From CALCKU01 sp964534845 (GTDB lineage: Bacteria > Pseudomonadota > Alphaproteobacteria > Caulobacterales > Maricaulaceae): a DNA stretch of 12,648 bases. The stretch spans positions 1-12,648 of the forward strand of contig CAZHPV010000069.1 of NCBI GenBank assembly GCA_964534845.1, given 5' to 3'. Made by a program: the position numbers and the translations under genes. Position 1 is the first letter of the stretch. The number at the start of each line of letters is the position of its first letter. This document shows positions 1-6,846 of the stretch, piece after piece. A model generated the notes under the pieces. That model saw only the letters and a list, made by a program, of their open reading frames with translations. It was not told where the DNA came from and did not search any database.

Positions 1-509
1 GATAAATATTGATGCGCTTTGTCATGCTTTGCCACGACCAGCAGACCCGATGTATCTTTGTCTATGCGGTGGACTATACCGGGGCGCATAACACCGCCAA
101 TACCCGAGAGACTGTCCTTACAATGATAGAGCAGGCCATGCACCAAAGTGCCCGAACGCGACCCTGGCGCTGGATGGACTGTCATACCGGCGGGTTTATT
201 GACAACGATCAGGTCTGCATCTTCAAAGATGATGTCCAGATCAAGATTTTCCGGAATAGGTCTGTCATCGACTGGCGGCGGAATATTTACGGCATATTCA
301 ATATCAGCCCGGACTTTCGTGGTTGGATTGGTAATAATGACCCCGTTTGCGCGAACTTCGCCGCTCTCAATTAAGGCTCGCAAACGGACGCGTGAGAGTT
401 CATTCCAGCTGGTCAGCCATTTATCGAGACGCTGGCCACTCTCTTCGGGGCTGGCAATTTGTGTTTGCCAACGCGAAGGGTTTGGTGAGATATCATCTTG
501 AGAGGACAT
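1..509 (-). CDS. rluD: RluD-family 23S rRNA pseudouridine synthase (partial, 3' end off the window)
   Basis: The minus-strand frame from ATG at 509-507 stays open to the left edge, giving 169 residues and lacking the C-terminal part. An S4-type RNA-binding segment lies at about residues 25-56 (QRLDKWL, then SRVRLRALIESGEVRANG). The pseudouridine synthase domain begins near residue 90, with VVNKPAGMTVHP at about 102-113 and the signature HRIDKDTSGLLVVAK at 147-161. Asp150 is the expected catalytic nucleophile of the RluA/RluD family. Members isomerise uridines in rRNA or tRNA in the cytosol; S4 plus this signature best fits RluD, which modifies helix 69 of 23S rRNA. RluC or another RluA-family paralogue cannot be excluded from half a protein. 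The start has no strong Shine-Dalgarno sequence, but the N-terminus fits the family. The gene is divergent from a TonB-dependent receptor. Confidence 0.93.
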   Translation of the reverse strand, partial: MSSQDDISPNPSRWQTQIASPEESGQRLDKWLTSWNELSRVRLRALIESGEVRANGVIITNPTTKVRADIEYAVNIPPPVDDRPIPENLDLDIIFEDADLIVVNKPAGMTVHPAPGSRSGTLVHGLLYHCKDSLSGIGGVMRPGIVHRIDKDTSGLLVVAKHDKAHQYL

Positions 510-562
510 CTTTGCGCTTTAAGACGTCAAAGAGGGAGGCGCAAGAGTAGATCGGGTTTGCG

Positions 563-592
563 ATAAAATGACGTAAAAGGGCGCGTTGCCAA
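563..592 (-). promoter_or_regulatory. Candidate sigma-70-type promoter for the rluD-like gene
   Basis: Read on the minus strand, TTGGCA (592-587) matches the -35 consensus at five of six positions. TTTTAT (568-563) matches the -10 consensus at four of six, with an 18-base spacer. A start near 556 would give a leader of about 47 bases before the ATG at 509. This is a by-eye match only. Confidence 0.35.
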
Positions 593-657
593 GTCTATAA
601 CATTGTGACGAAAAAGACACATTAGCAAAGTTAATGCAAAAATATCAGACAATAACT

Positions 658-666
658 TGCTATGAT
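658..666 (+). promoter_or_regulatory. Candidate extended -10 promoter for the TonB-dependent receptor
   Basis: TGC followed by TATGAT (661-666, five of six consensus bases) forms an extended -10 element. No good -35 hexamer lies 16-18 bases upstream, which extended -10 promoters tolerate. Transcription starting near 673 would leave a leader of about 70 bases that includes the GTCAC/GTGAC palindrome. Confidence 0.35.
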
Positions 667-697
667 ACTTTTTGCATAGTAGCCATTCCTATATGTA

Positions 698-711
698 GTC
701 ACAAAAGTGAC
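698..711. promoter_or_regulatory. Palindrome GTCAC-AAAA-GTGAC upstream of the receptor gene
   Basis: Two perfect 5-base inverted arms (698-702 and 707-711) flank AAAA, 32 bases before the receptor's ATG. The element lies between the candidate promoter and the ribosome-binding site. It could be an operator for a dimeric regulator or a small leader hairpin. The symmetry is visible; the role is inferred. Confidence 0.3.
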
Positions 712-743
712 ACCGTAATCATAATTATATCATTGGGGAAACT

Positions 744-3700
744 ATGCTTAAAAAATCTCTCTTTATTAGTGCGTCCGTTCTTCTTTCCGCTGCTATTGCT
801 ATGCCAGCCAATGCGCAGTTCGCAGAAGATGAAATTATCGTCACCGCTACAAAGCGTGAGCAGACCTTACAGGAAGTGCCAATCGCTGTGACTGTGACCA
901 GCGCAGAAGTGATTGAAAACGCCACAATCATTGACATTAATGATCTTCAAACCGTTGTCCCATCATTACGCATTACGACCTTGCAAACTTCCGGCGCGAC
1001 GAATTTCGTCATTCGCGGATTTGGTAACGGGGCTAATAATGCCGGTATTGAGCCTTCAGTCGGTGTGTTTATTGACGGCGTTTACCGCTCACGTTCCGGT
1101 GCGCAAATCGGCGATCTCCCCTTTACCGAACGCGTCGAGGTTCTTCGCGGGCCACAATCGACCTTATTTGGTAAAAATGCGTCTGTCGGTGTTATTAGTG
1201 TCGTGACCCAGAAGCCGTCTTTTGAGCCTGTCGGTCAAGCCGAAGTCACTTACGGCAATTTCAACCAATTCCGCTTAAAAGGCTATGCCAGCCAAGCTAT
1301 TACAGATAATGTCGCTTTGGCCGTTTCAGGGTCTTATAACACACGGGATGGTTTCTCAGAGAGCCTTCAGCCAGGCGTGGATGATGTGAATGACCGTAAT
1401 CGTTTTAACCTACGTGCCGACGTTCTATACCAACCCAATGATGTAACCGAGTTCCGGTTTATCGGGGATTACAGCGAAATTGATGAGCTTTGCTGTTTCG
1501 CGCAGCTTATAGACACATTTGATGCTTTACCGCCGATTGATGAAAACGGCAATGCGATAGGGCAACCGCTTTCGGGTTCTGATTTGCTTGGAGCTCTCTC
1601 ATTTCCGCAATTCATACCGGGTTTTGATTTATCTCAGCCTTTAGCATTCAATGACCCTAATGATCCTTTTGGCTTTACCAATAATGTTAATAGTGCGCCC
1701 TTGAACGAAATCACCGATTTTGGGTTCTCGGCTCAAGTGAATACTGAGCTTGGCGGGATTGATACAACAGCCATCCTGTCATATCGTGAAAACGAGAATT
1801 TCAATATCATTGATGCTGATTTTTCAAATATTGATTTTCTGGGGACTGCTAGAACCCTTGCTGATATCTCGACCTTTACCGCGGAATTACGGTTTAACGG
1901 CGAGGCTTTTGACGATCGCGTAAACTGGACTTTGGGCGGCTTCTACTTTGATGAGGATATTGCCACAAATGATGGTCTTAATTTAGGCGTTGATACACGT
2001 ACGGCACTGGAGTTTTTAGGGGCCGCCGGATTAGCAGCGACCTCGGGTGACCCAATCGATATCCCGGGCGCACAAGCAACTCTTGGAGGGCTTGAATTAT
2101 TATCAGGGTTAGCGCCAGGAACGTTCTTAAGTGCCGATGTCTTTACAGATGAAGTCGGGCAGCTTGATAACCAATCCTTCAATATTTTTGCGAATGTGGA
2201 CTTCGAGGTTACGGATAAGTTCACCTTGACAGTGGGCGGAGCCTATACGCGGGACTCAAAAGACTTCTCTATTAGTCAAGTCAATAATAACCTGTTTACG
2301 ACGGACCTAGAGCTCACAGACCGGGCCGTTGTCGGGCCATTACTGACTCAGGCTGGGTTTGACATGTTTTTACCGGGTGCTCTTGCTGCTGAATTCCCGG
2401 GTGCATTTGGCGGACTTGCAGATTTTGGATTGATTCCTGGGAGCGATTTTACACCCGAAAATATAGCGGCGCTTACTGCGCTTGGACCTATTCCGGGTGT
2501 ATTGCCGAATGGCGGTGCAGCCGCCTTCCAAGATTTCCAGACGGCTGTCGGTCAGGGTACGTTGGCAAATGTATCTGCGGCTATTGACGCATCTGAGCTA
2601 ACAAATCCGGATTTAAACCCGTTATTGGGTCTGTCGGCCTTACAAGTTATTCCGCAAACATTTGGACTGCCAAATGCGTTTGAAGATGATAGTGTAGTCG
2701 ATGACGATATCAGTTTTACTGTGCGCGGTGCCTATGACGTCTCAGATAACATTAATGTATATGCTAGTTATTCTACAGGATTTAAGGCGTCTTCTGTCAA
2801 TTTAAGCCGTAACTCAGCGCCAAACCTGAATGACTTTATTGACGAAAATGGTCGACCTATTGCGGCCGCGTTTAACGCCTTGCCGGATAATACATCTGTA
2901 AGGCTTTTCCCGAACGGGGATGATTTACCTAATCCGCCTTTCCCTGTGGCTGATCTTGTAGGTGACGGCATATTCCCGGCTGGCCAGCTTATTGATAGCA
3001 GTATTACGGATGCAGAGATACCGGCAGACGGCGTCGTTAATCCGTTGACAGCTACAAACTTCGGTACACGCTTTGCCGAGCCTGAAGAAACACGCAATAT
3101 CGAAATTGGCCTCAAGGCGTCATTCGAAGACTTTGCCATTAACTTGGCTGTGTTCGACCTCGAAGTAGAGGGCTTCCAATCCAACGTCTTTGTTGGATCT
3201 GGCTTCGTTCTAGCTAATGCGGGTGAGCAATCGGCCCGCGGTGTAGAGTGGGATGCGTCTTGGACACCCATTGACCCGCTGACATTGACTTTTGCCGGGA
3301 CATATCTCGATGCTAATTTCGATGAGTTTTTAGGATCGCCAGATATCTTTAACGCCCCCAATGATGTGAGCGGGCAAGAGCCAGCCGGCATCCCGCCCCT
3401 TAGCCTTGCGGGTTCCGCAACGTGGAACCAAGATTTCGACAATGGCTGGAATGGGTTCCTGCGCGGAGATTTTTCATATGAGAGTAATACGCCTATTCTG
3501 GATATTTTCGAATCCATTGATTCTGGCACGGGTACAGTCGCCGCAGCGGGCGGAACCGTGCCTATTGTATCGGCGACCGGGTTTGACAATCTTGACCGCA
3601 CGCAGTTCCTGATAAATGCAGGTGCAGGCATTGATTTTGGTAATGGGTTTGAACTGCAAGGCTTTGTTCGTAATCTGACCGATGATGAGTTCTTGGTCAG

Positions 3701-3794
3701 CGCTTTTCCAGTGCCGGGCTTAACGGGTTTGTTTGCAGGCTATCCCAACACCCCGCGGACTTACGGTATCATTGGGCGTTACACATTTAACTAG
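744..3794 (+). CDS. TonB-dependent outer-membrane receptor
   Basis: This 1016-residue protein should form a 22-strand outer-membrane barrel that imports a scarce substrate (siderophore, vitamin or glycan) using TonB energy. Residues 1-24 look like a Sec signal peptide ending ANA|QF. A TonB-box-like stretch DEIIVTATK follows at 29-37. The plug spans about 43-155 and includes VFIDGVYRSR and VEVLRGPQSTLFGKNA. The remainder is barrel, with YSTGFK at about 676-681 and a final strand ending YTFN rather than the usual terminal aromatic residue. There is no N-terminal signalling extension of FecA type. Adjacent cysteines (250-251) lie in an early loop, and about 527-650 is a long Gly/Ala/Leu/Pro-rich insertion, probably extracellular. 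GGGGA at 735-739 is a good ribosome-binding site. No neighbouring gene reveals the substrate. Confidence 0.95.
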   Translation: MLKKSLFISASVLLSAAIAMPANAQFAEDEIIVTATKREQTLQEVPIAVTVTSAEVIENATIIDINDLQTVVPSLRITTLQTSGATNFVIRGFGNGANNAGIEPSVGVFIDGVYRSRSGAQIGDLPFTERVEVLRGPQSTLFGKNASVGVISVVTQKPSFEPVGQAEVTYGNFNQFRLKGYASQAITDNVALAVSGSYNTRDGFSESLQPGVDDVNDRNRFNLRADVLYQPNDVTEFRFIGDYSEIDELCCFAQLIDTFDALPPIDENGNAIGQPLSGSDLLGALSFPQFIPGFDLSQPLAFNDPNDPFGFTNNVNSAPLNEITDFGFSAQVNTELGGIDTTAILSYRENENFNIIDADFSNIDFLGTARTLADISTFTAELRFNGEAFDDRVNWTLGGFYFDEDIATNDGLNLGVDTRTALEFLGAAGLAATSGDPIDIPGAQATLGGLELLSGLAPGTFLSADVFTDEVGQLDNQSFNIFANVDFEVTDKFTLTVGGAYTRDSKDFSISQVNNNLFTTDLELTDRAVVGPLLTQAGFDMFLPGALAAEFPGAFGGLADFGLIPGSDFTPENIAALTALGPIPGVLPNGGAAAFQDFQTAVGQGTLANVSAAIDASELTNPDLNPLLGLSALQVIPQTFGLPNAFEDDSVVDDDISFTVRGAYDVSDNINVYASYSTGFKASSVNLSRNSAPNLNDFIDENGRPIAAAFNALPDNTSVRLFPNGDDLPNPPFPVADLVGDGIFPAGQLIDSSITDAEIPADGVVNPLTATNFGTRFAEPEETRNIEIGLKASFEDFAINLAVFDLEVEGFQSNVFVGSGFVLANAGEQSARGVEWDASWTPIDPLTLTFAGTYLDANFDEFLGSPDIFNAPNDVSGQEPAGIPPLSLAGSATWNQDFDNGWNGFLRGDFSYESNTPILDIFESIDSGTGTVAAAGGTVPIVSATGFDNLDRTQFLINAGAGIDFGNGFELQGFVRNLTDDEFLVSAFPVPGLTGLFAGYPNTPRTYGIIGRYTFN

Positions 3795-3814
3795 AGCCTG
3801 ATAGAAAATTGAAC

Positions 3815-3844
3815 AGCCGCTCTGTTTTGCAGGGCGGCTTTTTT
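3815..3844 (+). terminator. Intrinsic terminator after the receptor gene
   Basis: A 10-base stem, AGCCGCTCTG (3815-3824) with CAGGGCGGCT (3830-3839), closes a TTTTG loop with a single G-T type pair. A run of T follows to 3844. It lies 21 bases after the receptor stop. The opposite strand lacks an equally good T run, so it mainly serves the plus strand. Confidence 0.9.
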
Positions 3845-3855
3845 ATGGGTTACTT

Positions 3856-3872
3856 GCGCATGGGAAATGCGC
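3856..3872. repeat. Small perfect inverted repeat between convergent genes
   Basis: GCGCAT (3856-3861) and ATGCGC (3867-3872) are perfect 6-base arms around GGGAA. The repeat lies 31 bases beyond the coq7 stop on the minus strand. It might help end or stabilise the coq7 transcript, but no T run follows it. Confidence 0.3.
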
Positions 3873-3902
3873 CTATCTGTGCGCGGTTAATCGCTAGAGC
3901 GT

Positions 3903-4454
3903 TTAAATCTTCTCGGTAATTTTAATGGCAATACGGCAGCCTGTTTTAATCACGGATGACAGTAAGCCATAGGCCGGAGCCTCTTTGGCACCGCCCTCCA
4001 AAGCGATATCCCGGTGATGGAGTTCGTCCTCGCGAAACTCGGCAAAGGTCTGGGCCAGTTCTGGTTCCATACCCTGATATTCCAACTCTTCTACCTGATC
4101 GGCATAATGTTGTTCGATCACGGTTTCGACGGCTTCTGTGCAGGCGTGAGCGGCTTTTTCACCCATGAGAGCCGTAACAACACCGAGCCCGTAACCTGCA
4201 ATGTTCCAGAGTGGGGCCATGGCTGTAGGCCTGACCCGGCGCTCAACTAGGAGAGCATCAAAAGCATCAAGATGTTTTTGTTCCTCAGATTCCATTTCCT
4301 TTAGCTGTTTGGCAATGTCCTGAGTGTCCTGGTGGCGATTAAAGACAGCTTGTTGACCCTTATATATGGCCACAGCCGCATATTCACCCGCATGATCAAC
4401 TCTTAACATTTCGGCCACGCGCTGGGGCGTATCTGTTGTGTTATCCTTGGTCAT
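3903..4454 (-). CDS. coq7: Demethoxyubiquinone hydroxylase, Coq7-type di-iron protein
   Basis: The 183-residue protein matches the Coq7/Cat5 family, which adds the C6 hydroxyl to demethoxyubiquinol in the penultimate step of ubiquinone synthesis at the inner face of the membrane. The di-iron ligands are recognisable: Glu24 in HAGEYAA, Glu58 and His61 in EEQKH, Glu110 in CTEAVETVIEQHY, and Glu144 and His147 in REDELHH. The length equals a compact bacterial Coq7. The hydrophobic stretch at about 79-97 and the C-terminal amphipathic end (AYGLLSSVIKTGCRIAIKI) fit membrane association. The ATG at 4454-4452 lies inside the end of dsbB, giving a 14-base overlap, so translational coupling is likely. 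A modest GACGAG precedes the start. Many alphaproteobacteria use Coq7 for this step, whereas E. coli uses the flavoenzyme UbiF. Confidence 0.95.
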   Translation of the reverse strand: MTKDNTTDTPQRVAEMLRVDHAGEYAAVAIYKGQQAVFNRHQDTQDIAKQLKEMESEEQKHLDAFDALLVERRVRPTAMAPLWNIAGYGLGVVTALMGEKAAHACTEAVETVIEQHYADQVEELEYQGMEPELAQTFAEFREDELHHRDIALEGGAKEAPAYGLLSSVIKTGCRIAIKITEKI

Positions 4455-5001
4455 GTCTCGTCTTTAAACTTAATAATCCTAAAAAGCACCCGCAAAGTGA
4501 TATTACCATATTCCAGCCTGCCATAGAAAGCCCAAGCAAGCTCCAAACGATTTCGTTACAGGCTGGTGGTCTTATTTTCTCGTCAAGCGAATCGAGGAGA
4601 TCAGTACCCGTAAGGGCCCCGAGGTGAGGTGTGCCCGAACAGGTCTTGGGACCTTCCCACCATTTATATTCAACACCCATATGCCAGAAGGCCAAGGCGG
4701 CGCTGATTAAAAAGGACGATATTATAAGATAGGTCCAAAATCGGGCCTTTTCAGAAGCGTTAGGTTGAACAAAACGAGTCATTATTATGGCAAATATAGC
4801 GACGCCAATGATCAATTTATGAGCATGTCTTTGCCAGTAACACATCTGACAGGGGGGGTAACCCAGTGCATATTGAAAAAACCATGCACCGCATAAAAGC
4901 GATAGCGATATAATACCCGCAAAAACCGGATAGCGGCGCGGAATAAAAAAATCAGTAGGGCGAAACGTCATAGCCTTCATATAGGCATAATTTTTCGACA
5001 T
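4441..5001 (-). CDS. dsbB: Disulfide bond formation protein B, DsbB-type quinone reductase
   Basis: This 186-residue inner-membrane protein has four hydrophobic segments (about 25-45, 62-76, 89-108, 152-176). Its first periplasmic loop carries the CxxC pair Cys51-Cys54 in GYPPCQMCYWQR. The second carries Cys121 (KTCSG) and Cys148 (PPACNE). Arg58 matches the quinone-binding Arg after the first pair. The known role is to reoxidise DsbA or a DsbA-like partner and pass the electrons to ubiquinone. No dsbA is seen here. Extra cysteines (37, 170, 172) lie in or near membrane segments. The start MSKNYAY is preceded by a hairpin that holds the only good purine-rich sequence. Met8 and Met11 are alternative starts but have no better ribosome-binding site. 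It is probably cotranscribed with the upstream kinase gene and downstream coq7. Confidence 0.93.
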   Translation of the reverse strand: MSKNYAYMKAMTFRPTDFFIPRRYPVFAGIISLSLLCGAWFFQYALGYPPCQMCYWQRHAHKLIIGVAIFAIIMTRFVQPNASEKARFWTYLIISSFLISAALAFWHMGVEYKWWEGPKTCSGTPHLGALTGTDLLDSLDEKIRPPACNEIVWSLLGLSMAGWNMVISLCGCFLGLLSLKTRHDQG

Positions 5002-5005
5002 GCCT

Positions 5006-5021
5006 AGAGGGAATGCCCTCT
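5006..5021 (-). promoter_or_regulatory. Hairpin overlapping the dsbB ribosome-binding region
   Basis: On the minus strand, AGAGGG (5021-5016) and CCCTCT (5011-5006) form a perfect 6-base stem around CATT. It sits in the 23-base gap between the kinase stop and the dsbB start. The AGAGGG arm is the only Shine-Dalgarno-like sequence, although its 14-base distance from the ATG is long. The stem could limit dsbB translation, shorten the effective spacing, or be chance. Confidence 0.35.
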
Positions 5022-5024
5022 CTC

Positions 5025-6437
5025 TTACGCTGTGGCTTGCCGAGGTTGATTTGCGGTTTCTACCGGAGCTGTTTGGCTACTGGCTCCCATAAGGTCAGGA
5101 TCTGTCTTTAGCGGTATATTAAAGTAAAAAGTAGTGCCTTCACCGAGCTCGCTTACCAGATTGAGTTCACCGCCTAGAAATTCGACGATTTCTCGGGAAA
5201 TGGCCAAACCTAAACCAGTGCCCTGCACTTTTTTATTCATACATGTATCAATTTGTTCGAAGCGTTCGAAAATCCGGTCTATATTGGAGTGTGCTATACC
5301 TATGCCCGTATCTCTTACATAAATATCTATATTATAAAGAGGCTCGTTTGCAGATTGAATTGGCCCGCCTTTAACGAAGACAGCAATACTACCCGTTTCT
5401 GTAAATTTAAAGGCATTGCCGAGCAGATTATTGATTACCTGTCTTAGGCGCATATTATTTCCGACAAAATCTTTCGGCAGGTGCTCGTCATATATAAAAT
5501 GCAGGGAGAGCTCTTTTTCAATGGCTTGCGGTCTATGCAAATCCAAGAGCGTACCGATCATTTCATGTAAATTAAACGGTTCGGAATTATCTTCCATTTT
5601 CCCCGCATCCAGTTTGGACAAATCCAGCACATCATTGATGATTGCGACGAGACCCCGACCGCAACTATTTACGATATCGGCATATTTTCTTTGTTTTGGG
5701 TCTAGCTCTGTCCGCAGCAAGAGATGATTCATGCCTATGACACCATTAAGAGGTGTGCGTAACTCATGGCTCATATTGGCTAGAAATTGAGATTTTACGG
5801 TCTCTGAATGCTGTGTCTGCTTTATCGTTTCTTCCAACAGTACAAAAAGTCTGTTCATATTAATGCTAAAAATGCTGACAATGAGGTTTACAATGACAAG
5901 CGCAAGCGAGGTTTGAAAAGCCCGTTGAAATTGACGGTTGTTCCAATCAAAGACATCCATACCAATAGGAGGAGGTGTTTTTTGGGAAATATTGAACAAT
6001 ATCCACGTAAGAATACAGGCAAATACGCTATAAACCAGAGCTGTGCGCCATCCACAAATGAATCCGTTCAATATGACCCCTGAAACGATAAGTGGGAGCA
6101 GGGCACTATTTATACCCGTCGCGTCCGGTATCGCTGACGCTGAAATGCCTGCAAGGACAAGACTGGAAAAGAAAGCCGCGAAAATTATAAATTTCTTTGT
6201 AAATTTTAACAGATGGATTGCTGCCAATACTGAAACGATCACAAATACGGCAATCGTGTGGTCGAGGGTCCATGATGGATAAACCCAGTTCATGGATATT
6301 AGGTTGATAATTTGTGATAGAATAATAGCCCAGCCAATAGCGTAGACCGCGCGAGCGCGCATTTGGTCGGCTGAATTTAAAGTGCTATCTATCCCTAGAA
6401 AGCTCTCATATTTCGACAAAAGGTTTATAGTTTTCAC
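5025..6437 (-). CDS. Membrane-bound sensor histidine kinase
   Basis: The 470-residue protein starts with about six hydrophobic segments (roughly 32-52, 59-78, 83-103, 112-130, 132-150, 175-195) that I cannot assign to a named sensor family. A linker leads to a complete kinase core. The H box is SQFLANMSHELRTPLNGV with His224 as the phosphorylated residue. The N box is RLRQVINNLLGNAFKF (Asn341), the G1 box is DTGIG at 376-380, the F box is RIFERFEQ and the G2 box is GTGLGLA at 406-412. No receiver domain is attached and no response regulator is nearby, so the partner is unknown. Residues 444-470 are a probably disordered tail. Translation starts at GTG (6437-6435); an in-frame TAG directly precedes it, so no longer start exists. 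Met26 is an alternative. It heads a probable operon with dsbB and coq7. Confidence 0.9.
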   Translation of the reverse strand: MKTINLLSKYESFLGIDSTLNSADQMRARAVYAIGWAIILSQIINLISMNWVYPSWTLDHTIAVFVIVSVLAAIHLLKFTKKFIIFAAFFSSLVLAGISASAIPDATGINSALLPLIVSGVILNGFICGWRTALVYSVFACILTWILFNISQKTPPPIGMDVFDWNNRQFQRAFQTSLALVIVNLIVSIFSINMNRLFVLLEETIKQTQHSETVKSQFLANMSHELRTPLNGVIGMNHLLLRTELDPKQRKYADIVNSCGRGLVAIINDVLDLSKLDAGKMEDNSEPFNLHEMIGTLLDLHRPQAIEKELSLHFIYDEHLPKDFVGNNMRLRQVINNLLGNAFKFTETGSIAVFVKGGPIQSANEPLYNIDIYVRDTGIGIAHSNIDRIFERFEQIDTCMNKKVQGTGLGLAISREIVEFLGGELNLVSELGEGTTFYFNIPLKTDPDLMGASSQTAPVETANQPRQATA

Positions 6438-6460
6438 CTAACTATTTTCTAGTTTGGGGC

Positions 6461-6469
6461 ATTTTATCA
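6461..6469 (-). promoter_or_regulatory. Candidate extended -10 promoter for the kinase-dsbB-coq7 operon
   Basis: On the minus strand, TGA (6469-6467) precedes TAAAAT (6466-6461), a five-of-six -10 hexamer in extended context. No good -35 element is visible. The start would fall near 6454, leaving a short leader of about 17 bases before the GTG and no clear ribosome-binding site. Confidence 0.35.
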
Positions 6470-6519
6470 CGAACCTCTTATTTTTTCTTTAAAAAACAAT
6501 AACTTAGGTTTACCGGATG

Positions 6520-6548
6520 TTAACCCTGTTTATTGGGCGCATGATAAA
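6520..6548 (+). promoter_or_regulatory. Weak candidate promoter for the 61-residue ORF
   Basis: TTAACC (6520-6525) and GATAAA (6543-6548) are separated by 17 bases, each matching four of six consensus bases. A start near 6555 would leave a leader of about 15 bases. The match is weak and could be chance in AT-rich DNA. Confidence 0.2.
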
Positions 6549-6565
6549 CAATACGGTGCATGATA
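6539..6565. repeat. Direct repeat of GCATGATA upstream of a small ORF
   Basis: GCATGATA occurs at 6539-6546 and again at 6558-6565, 19 bases apart start to start. The second copy ends four bases before the 61-codon ORF. The spacing is close to two helical turns, as expected for a tandem regulator site, but only two copies exist. Confidence 0.3.
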
Positions 6566-6569
6566 GCGT

Positions 6570-6755
6570 ATGGATTGGTGGATAAGAAAAGCTGGAAAAT
6601 ATGCTGCGAAGGAAGCGGCTGCCGTCGCATTTGCTGGCGCTTGCGTTTTAGCCCGGTATTTCCCGATATTTTCGGATGGTAATTATAAGGCGGACGCTGT
6701 TCTCTATTTGATAATTTTTGCTATCCTTTATTTCTTGTGGGACTTTATCAGTTAG
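6570..6755 (+). CDS. Hypothetical small membrane protein (61 residues)
   Basis: I do not recognise this product. The frame opens with MDWWIRKAGKYAAKEAAAV, a basic amphipathic stretch. A hydrophobic Ala-rich segment follows at about 15-33. A short polar turn (SDGNYKAD) precedes a strongly hydrophobic C-terminal helix, AVLYLIIFAILYFLWDFIS, at 43-61. The predicted form is one or two membrane passes. Support for coding is the tryptophan/tyrosine-rich but sensible residue mix, the position after a divergent promoter region and the lack of a competing gene. Against it are the small size and the absence of a clear Shine-Dalgarno sequence. It is divergent from the histidine kinase (132 bases between starts) and lies 123 bases before rodZ in the same direction. 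It could be a small accessory protein of the kinase or unrelated. Confidence 0.5.
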   Translation: MDWWIRKAGKYAAKEAAAVAFAGACVLARYFPIFSDGNYKADAVLYLIIFAILYFLWDFIS

Positions 6756-6819
6756 CTTTATTTTCTCATGTCTCTTGGAGCTGGAGTTATCGCTTGCTAA
6801 TTCTTGATTAATCCTGTTA

Positions 6820-6833
6820 ACTGTTTCTACAGT
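6820..6833. repeat. Inverted repeat ACTGT-TTCT-ACAGT upstream of rodZ
   Basis: Perfect 5-base arms at 6820-6824 and 6829-6833 flank TTCT, 45 bases before the rodZ ATG. It could be an operator. Its downstream arm also overlaps a weak -10-like TACAGT that lies 18 bases after TTGATT (6804-6809). Confidence 0.25.
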
Positions 6834-6846
6834 AAGGGGCGCTAAA

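Noticed and set aside
9..501. Plus-strand open frames opposite the left-edge gene (9-374 and 148-501)
   Set aside because: The minus strand encodes a clear RluD-family protein with S4 and HRIDKDTSG motifs across the same bases; the plus frames have no recognisable features.
634..891. Plus-strand frame overlapping the receptor's start
   Set aside because: It runs out of frame through the receptor's signal peptide and plug, whose own start has a good ribosome-binding site.
2768..3631. 287-codon minus-strand open frame inside the TonB-dependent receptor gene
   Set aside because: It is antisense to well-matched barrel sequence, has unlike-protein composition rich in Ser, Pro and Arg, and no ribosome-binding site; it reflects codon bias of the real gene.
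6520..6534. Possible CtrA site (TTAA-N7-TATT) between the kinase and the small ORF
   Set aside because: The second half-site has two mismatches to TTAA, and AT-rich spacers give such matches often. A similar TTAATCCTGTTAAC near 6809 has the wrong spacing of five bases.
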